From assembly GCA_028753945.1 (NCBI GenBank), contig JAPNXP010000001.1, forward strand, positions 7,926,501-7,990,500: 64,000 nucleotides of DNA. Reading direction: 5' to 3'. The position numbers and the translations under genes are program-made. Source of the DNA: Hexactinellida sp. DTS-2022 (lineage: Eukaryota > Porifera > Hexactinellida). A model generated the notes under the pieces. The model searched no databases and was not told where the DNA came from. It saw nothing but the letters and a program-made list of their open reading frames with translations. This document shows, one piece after another, positions 44,359 to 54,357 of the stretch. The stretch's first letter is position 1; each line of letters starts with the position of its first letter.

Positions 44359-47300
44359 ACTTCCCATGTATTCCCTTAGTGATATGAACATTTATCAGAC
44401 ATTGACCACTAAATTTCAAAACTGAAAATTAAAATAATTATTATTTTTGGAATTTGTTTATATATTTAGGTGTATTTTTGTTCAATCGAAAATATTTACA
44501 GTTCAGCCTCTCTTTAACTCTCTTCTACGAATTATCTTTCAAAATAAACTTACCCATGATATGTTGATAGTGTAATAATCTCCCATTCAAGTTTCAGAAA
44601 TCTTTGACAAACTTAGAAAAACCTAAATTTATGCATTTATATACAGTTATAATACAAGTATAATGCATTTTATTCATCATATTACTTGCTTCTCAACTCA
44701 ATTCCATCAGCTATAAATACCGAATCAGAACCAGACAGTTTATACTTCCGTGCACTCTTTGATGAAGGTATTGGAGCTGAGATTTTGCCCAAAATTTCAC
44801 TTTCGGGGATATGACAAATATCTTCTCTTGCAGGCCAGAAGAAACAATTTTTAGGACGGCCAGGCCCTTTGGGATGTATAAAACTTACTCTCACATCACC
44901 TTCTTCCTCGCACACATCTTCAACTAATCCTATATACCAGTTGTTGTCATACATACAGGCAATATAATCACCTATGCAGAGGTAAGAAATTTCCAAAGTT
45001 TTTCTGGAATCTGTTACCCTATTTTTCATGAAGTCGTATATAATCGTCATTCCATTTGGCTTTAATCGCTTTGCCGCAATTAGGTTCCGATTGAGTGGAG
45101 TAAATTGGTGGTAGCTACGTGTACCAGGTAGAGTCTTGATATTTTTATATCTAGAACAACATTTACATAAACTACTACTTAATTAAATATTATCTTTAAT
45201 TGACCCTATTAAAAGCTAACATACCTTGTAGTAGATGCTTCCCGCATTTGAGCTACCTGACTTTTAGTAATGAAGAAGAATTGAATTGATGAGAGTTTAG
45301 GTGTTGTTGAACAAAAGTCAAACATCTGCAGTGGTGTCAAAATGTGGTGTTCCTTTGGGCTTTGTAAACTTGTTCTAGCAGTAACTCTCTTTACTGTTCC
45401 TCCAATGCCATCACATGGTGATTTTCCGTGGGATGTTGCGAAGAAATTCCAAGTCGCTTCAATTCCAAAATCACTCATATGTTGGCACAGGTTATACAAG
45501 TTCTTCTTGTTTTTATATTGACCTGCACATCCATCACTGAAATATTCTAGTCTTTTAATTTGTGGAAGAATTAGCTTTAGATGCTTTGTAAATATTTGCT
45601 GGATTACGTATACCATTATAACATCATGCTCTGTATCATCGGATATAATACAAAGTGATTTATTGCACAATATTCCTAAAAATAAGTATATCCAAATCAT
45701 ACATTGTACTACTTACTACTCATATGCTACTTACCATTTTCTCGATAGTAGAATACGATTGGATGTAAAGTCGCTTGCAGGTTATTCCAATGAAATCCTT
45801 GGACTTCGTCTTGCACAACAAAAGAGTAATTCTCCGCAAAATCAACCAAAACAATTGCTGAATAGTCATCAAGGGCATCTTTTCGCATTTTTAAATACGA
45901 AGTTTGAGCTCGAGAAATGTATGAGTGAGACGTTAATTTGTTAATTGAATTAATTAGAATTTCTTTGTATTGTTTTAAGGTGGTTGAATATGTCTCTAAG
46001 GTTGATTTATCAGTGCTTTCCCATTGATTGTATTCAATTAACGCCTATTAATTTAGAAAATACAGACAATTATATACTTAGTCACTATTCTAGGAAATAT
46101 CAAATATGTAATAGTTTACACAAACCTGTTCATCTTTTTCACAGATCACAATATCAATATATTTTCTTAGGTTCTCGCTTCCCGGACATTTTTCACATCG
46201 ATGAATCATACACTCCGAATATTCAGGTGAACAAACTAGCTTTGACATAAGATCTTTGTAGTCAACCGTAAGATCTTTGTAGTCAACCTGAAAATCTAGA
46301 GCATCAACGAGAAGGATGGCGTTTTGGTGAATGGAACAAACACACACGGAGTGTGTACCATGTGAATCTGCAAGTACGCACCACTTTGGGCGTAGTTCAC
46401 AAAACTTCGAAAATGAAATCTAATGTAAGTTATATATAGCTTTAAAATATTACGCAAATTTATTAGGAAAGTAGCAACAGTTCGTACCTTTAAGTTAGGG
46501 TACGCTATCTTGAACTCGACAAATAATTCTCTTAAATTAGACAGGATTAGTCTTTTCTGAACATGTACGTTACGTGCAATGCTAACGTAATCTTTCTTTC
46601 CAGGCATCTGGCGTGTAAATTCATCGTCTTGATAAAAAGACTCAACAGCTCTGATTGTTTCTTCAGGTAGCTTTTTCCCTATTTTAGAAAAAAATTGTAT
46701 ATACTCCTTTGTTAATATGAAGTACCATCGATTGATTTAAATAAGTCTACCTTTTTTACAATCAACATCTCCAAGAATGCCAGATCTTTTGAATAATTCG
46801 CGTGACACACGAACTAGATAATCACTTATTCCGAAAAAGTCTGTGATTGTTTTACGGGAGCAGGACTGAGGGACTAAGGTAAGAAGCTGCTGTTGCCTTC
46901 GATTATCTGCACATGTGATTTTCATTCGAATTGAGTCCATTAATAAATCAAATTGTTCAGCCTTCTGTTGGACTGTTAATGCAATGCTTGTTGGATTGGT
47001 CACGCTTAAGCATTCTTCATGTTCGTCTATGTTTGGCAGCTATATGGAACAGTAAAATTTAAATCCATAAAAAACTAGTTAACAAAGAATTGAATAAGAA
47101 CAACCTCGAATTTTTCTGTAAATTTTGCGAATTTTTCTTTAATCTTTATTTGCCTATATCTAATGTGCGAGGCATGTGTTTTGATTGGCGAAATTCCTAG
47201 AGCTTTTGGGAGCCCGTCAATGATATCTTCTAACATTTCCTAGGATTAATAGGTAATTTACTTAATTAAAGTTCATTCGAAAGATTTAGTTTACCAAAAT

Positions 47301-48281
47301 CAATTCCAGACTACTGAATAAGTAACATACCTGAGTTACAGCCAGGTCTAAACTTTGGATTTCAGTACTTGTCACGGTAGATAAAATCTTGCATTCTGAA
47401 GGGGAATTGGTGTGGTAAAGATGTCTGATTGCATTATAGTCTTTCGTTCCGAATAGTATATCAGAAAGAAAAGAACAACAGCGCGAACACACCTTACATC
47501 CAGGGACAATTGATACATCGAAGGACAATAGATCTAATGCCTTACTTTTAGTTATTATTACAGTTCCTAGAAATTATATATGTATAAATTTTGTCAAATT
47601 CAGATTGGATATTAATTGACTACCTTTGTAATTTTTCTTCTCAGCATGATGTCCAAATGGATCACAACAAAATGGATTTAGTGTAGTGAACTTGTCTAAA
47701 TATTGTTTTAGGTGATGAAGACAAACTGTTTTCAAGCTATTTTTTCGAATTCCTGTTCTCCACACTAATAACTCAATGTTTTCATGAGAAATTTCAATAA
47801 TAGGTAAAATTCCAATTTTTCCATGGTATGCACTGTTATGTGACAAGCAGACTCATTAACCTTTCCGATTGAACAAGTCTGTAATGACATCAATAATCAA
47901 ATAGTTCAATCACTCACGAAATATAATAGTTGAGAAATGTTTTCAAAAATCAGTTGACTGATTATATTTATAATAAAAGCAATTAATACCATTTATTAAT
48001 AAAGCAATTTAATAAATTCCAAAGCAACCAACTGAAACTAAGGTAAATTGAGGTTAGTTTAAACATGATTTATCATAATTTGAAAGATAACATTTGTATA
48101 ATTCTGTAACACTGCGTTAAAATAGAGATTCAACTGGAAATATTTTCGATTGAACAAAAATACACCTAAATATATAAACAAATTCCAAAAATAATAATTA
48201 TTTTAATTTTCAGTTTTGAAATTTAGTGGTCAATGTCTGATAAATGTTCATATCACTAAGGGAATAAATACATGGGAAGTT
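44359..48281. mobile_element. Putative 3.9-kb DNA transposon with ~145-bp inverted repeats
   Basis: 44359-44503 and 48139-48281 are near-identical reverse complements (ACTTCCCATGTA...TTCCCTTAGTGATATGAAC...), differing mainly by a 4-bp indel. They bracket one spliced minus-strand gene. Weaker similarity seems to go on for some tens of bases outside, so the true ends are uncertain, and no target duplication was found. Gene plus terminal inverted repeats is what an autonomous cut-and-paste element would show. Confidence 0.6.
44682..47846 (-). CDS. RNase-H-like protein of an unnamed invertebrate transposon family, 9 exons
   Basis: Exons on the minus strand: 47624-47846 (5' limit uncertain), 47331-47566, 47105-47239, 46751-47039, 46488-46678, 46126-46419, 45735-46044, 45225-45675 and 44682-45150. 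All eight introns (57-91 bp) are GT-AG and the frame stays open for 865 codons. Landmarks in order: CCDPFGHH, SIVPGCKVCSRC, GISPIKTHASHIRYRQIK, LTLVPQSCSRKTI, FYQDDEFTRQMPGKKDYV, CELRPKWCVLADSHGTHS, VLVDFAENYSFVVQDEVQG, YFSDGCAGQYKNKKN, SHGKSPCDGIGGTVKR and WPAREDICHIPESEILG. I know this set from many proteins annotated only as uncharacterised in invertebrate genomes. The Asp residues in VDFAENY and SDGCAGQYKN look like an RNase H-fold transposase core (inference). No in-frame ATG was found for exon 1. In another frame just upstream (47830-47878) a plausible N-terminal segment with CHITVH appears, so a frameshift or a missed exon is likely. Confidence 0.8.
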
Positions 48282-48780
48282 TGAGTTCAGACAAAAAAAT
48301 GTCAAGACTAAAACCAGTCCGTCCATAAGGGGAAAATCGGCATATAACGAGTTGCTAAAAATGTAGGTAATTTAGGGAGATATAAGAAATTATCTGGAGT
48401 TTAGAAGTTCCTATATGTTTAATTTTAAGCTGATTAATCAAAGTCTGGCATGTAGTGAGGATATTTTCGAAATGTCTTCCAAAGGGTGATTTACTCTTAT
48501 AGGTTAGAATATCTCCTAATTCGTTACGAAGTTCCTCGTCTAATTCTGCGAGATATTCTATTTCCATATCTATCTGATCTTCATCATAATTAATCGCCTT
48601 TTCCAATACACTGATATACTGTTGAACTTCAGGATATATTTTTTTGGCAGAACAGAAATACATAATGCGAAAAATAATCAATCAATTTCTTAGTATGACA
48701 GAGTTAATAAGACGAGCCATTACAATAGTATTCTTCTTTTTGTTTCTTTACCTGCCCTCAATGTATGAGTCAGTTCATAT

Positions 48781-49366
48781 GGGGCTGACTGAATAGTGGA
48801 ATCTAGTGGAATCCAGTGGAATCTGGTGGAATCCAGTGGAATCTAGTGGAACCTAGTGGAATCCAGTGGAATCTAGTGGAATCTAGGGTGACTGAATGGT
48901 GGAATCTAGTGGAATCCAGTGGAATCTAGTGGAATCTAGGGTGACTGAATGGTGGAATCTAGTGGAATCCAGTGGAATCTAGTGGAATCTAGTGGAACCC
49001 AGTGGAATTACTAAATTTTAGTGGAATTGACTGAACGGTGGAATCGAGTGGATTTTCTAAAAACCGACTGAATCGAGTGGAATCTTTGACTGAATAGTGG
49101 AATCGAGTGGAACCGAGTGGAATTTGACTGAACAGTGGAATCGAGTGGAATCTTTGACTGAATAGTGGAATCGAGTGGAACCGAGTGGAATTTGACTGAA
49201 TAGTGGAATCGAGTGGAATTTGACTGAATAGTGGAATCGAGTGGAATTTGACTGAATAGTGGAATCGAGTGGAATTTGACTGAATGGTGGAATCGAGTGG
49301 AATTTGACTGAATAGTGGAATCGAGTGGAATTTGACTGAATAGTGGAATCGAGTGGAATTTGATTA
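48781..49366 (+). repeat. MULE left terminal inverted repeat (tandem-structured)
   Basis: Some 45 copies of AGTGGAATC variants. The outer zone uses TAG/CAG spacing, the inner zone a ~28-bp unit AATTTGACTGAATAGTGGAA. The outer and inner halves appear to have spread separately. Confidence 0.9.
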
Positions 49367-49712
49367 AATTGTTAAACACTACGTAGCTCTAAGCTACGTG
49401 TGTATCATATTACGTTAATTTTCGCCCATGTAAAATTGTTTGCAACGATTAAACTAGTGTTGTGCATGAAGTGGCACAATATGATACTATATTAGTATTC
49501 TTACTAATCATCTCTATTGAACTGCCCAATGAATACCAACTAGATTTGCTAAGGAATTGTTGATAAATAATGTTTATAAGATGTCTAAATACAGTGCTAA
49601 CAAAGTCTAACAAATAAATATTATTGAGTTACTGATTGTCTAAATATCTATTTGTCTAATAATAACTACACTACATAACCACAGGTCTATTACCAAAGGT
49701 TCTATAAATAAT

Positions 49713-52655
49713 CTACTTGCTCTTTGGACACTCTGTTCTGCTTTTACTCTTCCGCTTTCGGGCCCCGGGCTTTTTCCCCGCCCAAGGATTTTTCTTTAGA
49801 ATCAGGATTCCATCCGAGGAACAAACTTCTCTATCCTCCTTCTTAATATTAAATTGTAAAAACTTGAGGAAGTATGATTTTCTTTCTGCTTCTGTTTTTC
49901 TCAAATAATGATTGTAATCAATTCTAAAGTTATAAAATTGTGAATTCAAACTGTAATTTCCCCTTCCATAGAGTGATTTTTCTAAGTCTGAATACTGAGT
50001 TTTAACATGGGCTATCAAGGTATTTAAAAGTGTGTGAACTGGTTGTGGTTTATAATTTATCAGATGCTTCATCAAACTGTTACTCGATTCACAATTATTA
50101 TTAGTTAGTGTGGGTGATATCCCGCTGTTCATACTTATTTTAACGTTCCTGTCTAGTGCAGGGACTACTCTGTTTGAGTAATAATCAGAAAAATTGGGAC
50201 AATTGTTGGATATAAATTCCGCGGTGATCTCCAAACGTTTTTGGAAGATTTCAAGGGTTTCAGACATAGCTAAACCCCTGCTACCAAATATTCTATCATT
50301 CAGAAGAGATTTTCTTTCTTCCTCACACAACCCTGTCTTTTTCTTTAGTTGATCATCGAAATTCTGACGCAGGTGTCTAGTGCATAAAAAATGTTTTGAA
50401 TTAGGGAAATTAAACTTAATTGCTTTAACTAGTGCTTGTTCATCATCACTAGTAATGATTAACTTATCAGTGCATATCTCTTTCAGTTTCGCGGCCAAAC
50501 ATGAAAAGAAAGGGTGGAAATCCGAAAATGTGGAATTGGTATGTAGATATAAAGGTCCTAAAAATATCGGAACTTCTCTTGTTTCATTGTTTACTATTGC
50601 TAAATGTTTAAATACACTGCCAGTGAGAAATATTTTTCCGAGTTGATAGGTTTTATCGAATCCGAGATGTGTCAATCCAGAACAGCAAAAATGTTCTATA
50701 TTTAGTAACTGATAATCACTGAATATCACGATTCCATAATTTGGTTCTAAATTAACTGCTCTTATCATAGATTCTTTGATAGCCAACTCGTTTATAAATT
50801 GAAATTGATCTGCAAGATTTGATATGTGAGTAGGTTCTAATTCCTTCCTTGCCTGATAATATTTTTTGTTGCGAATTTGTTTCAGATTATTGATAGGAGA
50901 AAAATGTCCCTTATTCGCTGTTAACTTGTTGTATACTGATCGTGGAGTAACATTGCGACTCAGCTCGGATATCTCATCCATAACACAGGATGGAGTTCGA
51001 ATGTATATCGAATCAACATTTCTTGTAAGTCCGTGCGAACTATGTCCAGGGAAAATTCCCTTATATTCCACAATCGCATAATTAATGTTCGAGATACATT
51101 CAGGAGGAGCCGACAAGATTCGTGTTATTCGTCGTTCAAAACTATTATCTAGTTTCAGTTTGAGATAGTACCTTTGTATAATTACGATTGAATTTGTATT
51201 GGGTTGTGGATCCATCATTAACCCTTTTAAAGTAAAATAGAGATTCTGAGTATTGTTGAACTTCATTGTAGAAACAAAGCTTCCTTTGAGATGGTAGTAA
51301 GAGATAGGACTTCCTTTTCCTTTTTTATCCCAAGCACCACAGTCATCAGTATATTCACATCGTATACCGATAGTATGCCTCTCCGTATTCTTCGTTCCAT
51401 CAACAATGAAATAAACATTATTCTTAACACCATTAGGTATTGATCCATGAATCATAGTAGGGGATTTTAGTATTCCAATAACTTCAGTTATGTCCAAAAA
51501 TTTTGAGGTAAAAAGTGGAGTACCAAGGCAGATTTCGTTTGCCATATTAATACGTTCTTCATGTATATGTTCATCAATATCAGATTCATATGGAAAACTA
51601 TCTGTGTGCTCACCAACGAACTCTTGGCCCAAACATGTTTGAGAATCAGGGTTAATAAGTGGCTTATCATGAAAATTATAAGGAATTGATATTCTCAGTC
51701 CTTCTTTATCTTCTGCAAAATTTGAAATACTTTCTCCATCTTCTGGAATTGTTATTACCAAGCTCTTATCCGTTTTAAATAGCGGAACAAAATGATTTGG
51801 GGTAAATGTTTCTTTTTCATTGAAAATTGCCTTAGACCACATTATAAGAGCTATGGGAGCTTTACGTCTCACATCTCTACCATAGACCACCCTATTAAAG
51901 CATTGAATACCTGAAAAATGATATGAACTGGGAGGATAATAAGATTCTATTGGCTGATTGAGAACTGCACTTAATGCGTACATATGAATTAGACCAGTAA
52001 ACCCTCCAAGGGTTGAAACTTCTCGAACGATATCAAAGTAGGTACTGGTACATTCAGCATTAAAATCAATGATGTAATCTTTAAAGGTTATATGCTCAGG
52101 ATCATACATGTCGCGATTTGTGAGTATTTCTAAAGCTGCAAATAGTCTCAGTCGACAATGTTCATCTTCATCCCCATAAATAGCTCGTGAAACAGCTCGA
52201 AATAAACAATTTCCATCACCAACAACTTTACAAGGTACATGAGAATTCAGCAAGATAGGATGAAATACTTTTATTATAGAAATTGCGGTCGAGTCAATGT
52301 CACCAGGAGGATAATCAAAAGTTTGAATATCCGGAAAATCTGGAATGATATTCTCATACAGTTCAAGGATCATCTCCACATTTTTAGCCACAAGAATAAA
52401 ATTTGATTTGTGGTTAGCCATAGAACATCTCAATAGTTTCAGAAGGTGTTGGTATAGTTCTTTTGGAGTACTGCATTTGGAGATGCACTGTTTGCAAATA
52501 AAAGAGAAATTAACGTTGTCCCATAGATATGGTTTAGCTGAAATTACACAGGTTTTATGGCATCCATTAAAACAGTTCATACAATAAATTGAATCTGTTT
52601 CTTCATTTTGGGAACATATCTGGCAAACAAACAACTTCTTTCTTTTTGGAGGCAT
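49713..52655 (-). CDS. MULE transposase with PHD-type finger and OTU protease domain
   Basis: Single uninterrupted frame of 980 aa. Residues 10-60: C4HC3 zinc finger (CQIC, CMNC, CHKTC, CKQC). Residues 142-295: OTU-type cysteine protease with VVGDGNCLFRAVSRAIYG (D147, C150) and PNHFVPLF (H288), so the usual triad is complete. About 400-490: a possible FLYWCH-like finger (IRCEYTDDCGAWDKKGKG). About 660-860: MULE DDE domain with GFDKTY (D667), ITSDDEQALVKA (D737), CTRHLRQNF and NCESSNSLMKHL (E856). A basic C-terminal tail follows. Such proteins move Mutator-like elements; the OTU domain is recurrent in this group and its job is unknown. With intact motifs and both termini in place this copy may still be active. 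Confidence 0.93.
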   Translation of the reverse strand: MPPKRKKLFVCQICSQNEETDSIYCMNCFNGCHKTCVISAKPYLWDNVNFSFICKQCISKCSTPKELYQHLLKLLRCSMANHKSNFILVAKNVEMILELYENIIPDFPDIQTFDYPPGDIDSTAISIIKVFHPILLNSHVPCKVVGDGNCLFRAVSRAIYGDEDEHCRLRLFAALEILTNRDMYDPEHITFKDYIIDFNAECTSTYFDIVREVSTLGGFTGLIHMYALSAVLNQPIESYYPPSSYHFSGIQCFNRVVYGRDVRRKAPIALIMWSKAIFNEKETFTPNHFVPLFKTDKSLVITIPEDGESISNFAEDKEGLRISIPYNFHDKPLINPDSQTCLGQEFVGEHTDSFPYESDIDEHIHEERINMANEICLGTPLFTSKFLDITEVIGILKSPTMIHGSIPNGVKNNVYFIVDGTKNTERHTIGIRCEYTDDCGAWDKKGKGSPISYYHLKGSFVSTMKFNNTQNLYFTLKGLMMDPQPNTNSIVIIQRYYLKLKLDNSFERRITRILSAPPECISNINYAIVEYKGIFPGHSSHGLTRNVDSIYIRTPSCVMDEISELSRNVTPRSVYNKLTANKGHFSPINNLKQIRNKKYYQARKELEPTHISNLADQFQFINELAIKESMIRAVNLEPNYGIVIFSDYQLLNIEHFCCSGLTHLGFDKTYQLGKIFLTGSVFKHLAIVNNETREVPIFLGPLYLHTNSTFSDFHPFFSCLAAKLKEICTDKLIITSDDEQALVKAIKFNFPNSKHFLCTRHLRQNFDDQLKKKTGLCEEERKSLLNDRIFGSRGLAMSETLEIFQKRLEITAEFISNNCPNFSDYYSNRVVPALDRNVKISMNSGISPTLTNNNCESSNSLMKHLINYKPQPVHTLLNTLIAHVKTQYSDLEKSLYGRGNYSLNSQFYNFRIDYNHYLRKTEAERKSYFLKFLQFNIKKEDREVCSSDGILILKKNPWAGKKPGARKRKSKSRTECPKSK

Positions 52656-52796
52656 AGAAACAAAATGAATTACAGTGAAAATATAAAATACGGTGGTTTA
52701 CTAAGTCATTAAAAACAAACAAATAAATACATAAGCTACTTGGGTAAGCCTATTAGCTACTATTGGTGCTAACTAAAGGACCACCCATTGCTCATT

Positions 52797-53246
52797 CGAT
52801 TCCACCATTCAGTCAAATTCCACTCGATTCCACCATTCAGTCAAATTCCACTCGATTCCACTATTCAGTCAAATTCCACTCGATTCCACCATTCAGTCAA
52901 ATTCCACTCGATTCCACCATTCAGTCAAATTCCACTCGATTCCACTCGATTCCACTATTCAGTCAAAGATTCCACTCGATTCCACTGTTCAGTCGGTTTT
53001 TAGAAAATCCACTCGATTCCACCGTTCAGTCAATTCCACTAAAATTTAGTAATTCCACTGGGTTCCACTAGATTCCACTAGATTCCACTGGATTCCACTA
53101 GATTCCACCATTCAGTCACCCTAGATTCCACTAGATTCCACTGGATTCCACTAGGTTCCACTAGATTCCACTGGATTCCACTAGATTCCACTGGATTCCA
53201 CTAGATTCCACTGGATTCCACTAGATTCCACTATTCAGTCAGCCCC
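52797..53246 (-). repeat. MULE right terminal inverted repeat (tandem-structured)
   Basis: Complement of the left repeat, shorter by about 135 bp through a lower number of inner units. The rare marker GTTTTTAGAAAATCCACTCG also occurs in the left repeat in inverse form (49052-49071), showing that the two arms are true partners. Confidence 0.9.
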
Positions 53247-53900
53247 GTCAGTTTGTGGCTAAATCGATGCATAATATGAGCGGAGCATATATGGATTACT
53301 GTTTTGGGATAGATCACAGAACTAGAACGTTTATTCATTTCCCAGCAAACGTTAAGGTAGCCTTCCAGATTCTGATGATTGAAACTTTGGCAAGTGCTAT
53401 GAATCAAGGCCCAACTGAAATATATTTCTACATGATTTGGTGCAAAGTTTTTTTGTATTACAGATTTAACAGAATATAGCCATTTATTCAAAAAATGGGA
53501 TATCTCAATATTCGTAAGATCGCTACTCAGCATTTCTGCGAGGGGACAGGGCTGGTTTTAGCATCTGGGCAGGGCAGGCCTTAGCCAAATTGGCGCCCGG
53601 GCGAGGACAACCTACCGCGGCCCCCTACGAAGGGAATTTGAATCTTTCCAAGTTCCTATTCTACCACACTGTTTACAGCGCTTATTTTCTCTTAGAAGCT
53701 AGTGTGTAGCTGTTAACAGCTCATATTTAATGTCATAACGGCTCAAAATTGCTAATAACAGCTGTTAATAGTTGTTAAGGGAATTTGAACACCTTGCTGT
53801 AGCATATGTAATCCAGTCTTACACGAGGGCCGAAATTCTAAGTGAAACAATTTGAAAGTTACTTCTCTTTATAATCGAGAATATGAATGATTAAAAATAG

Positions 53901-54015
53901 CAGGGCTTTTCATGAATCACGATCTTTTCAACTCGAGTCACCGAGTCACTTCACTCGATGATTCTTGGTGACACGCGAGTCTTTGAGTCAATCAAATGAT
54001 TCGTGAAAAGCCCTG
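53901..54015. mobile_element. 115-bp MITE nested in the hAT element
   Basis: Ends CAGGGCTTTTCATGAATCA and TGATTCGTGAAAAGCCCTG; target duplication AAAAATAG / AAAAATTG (7 of 8). The interior has facing CGAGTCA words. Confidence 0.85.
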
Positions 54016-54143
54016 AAAAATTGTTGTTAACAGCATAAATTGCTGTTTGGTGTTAACATCCGAGTAGTTTCCACTTTCCACCCTGGTTATAGCCTCCTAA
54101 AACAATAGTCGCCAAGGAAATTTTTGGTATATTTTGTGACAAC

Positions 54144-54357
54144 CAGGCTTTCATCCAGACAAAAATTTCTGCGCGCCTAGATTTAGTTTGAGCTCGTTCA
54201 TTTTTCATTATGTACGCCTAGTTTGCACATTTTGTATTAAGTCTATGGGAGCATCTCTCGATATTGTACGCCTAGACACGATTTTTGTACGCCTAGATCA
54301 AAATCCATCCAAATTACGCTCCTTTAGGAGCGCTCAATACGCCTGGATAACACCCTG
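54144..54357. mobile_element. 214-bp MITE nested in the hAT element
   Basis: Ends CAGGCTTTCATCCAGAC and CGCCTGGATAACACCCTG, perfect 8-bp duplication GTGACAAC (54136-54143 and 54358-54365). Inside are repeated GTACGCCTAG words and a palindrome GCTCCTTTAGGAGC. Confidence 0.9.

Larger units (their letters stand above)
48781..53246. mobile_element. Complete OTU-MULE DNA transposon, 4.47 kb
   Basis: Outer ends GGGGCTGACTGAATAGTGGA and its exact complement TCCACTATTCAGTCAGCCCC. The left terminal inverted repeat is about 48781-49366, the right about 52797-53246. Both are built of tandem words: AGTGGAATCTAGTGGAATCC outside and TTTGACTGAATAGTGGAATC inside. One transposase gene fills the centre. Flanks share GTCAGTT, 5 bp off the left end and abutting the right end; a clean 8-10-bp duplication is not visible. 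Confidence 0.92.

Noticed and set aside
49011..49379. Frame of repeated SIPLFSQIPLDST (and the partner at 52763-53071)
   Set aside because: Read-through of the tandem terminal repeats of the MULE; not a protein.
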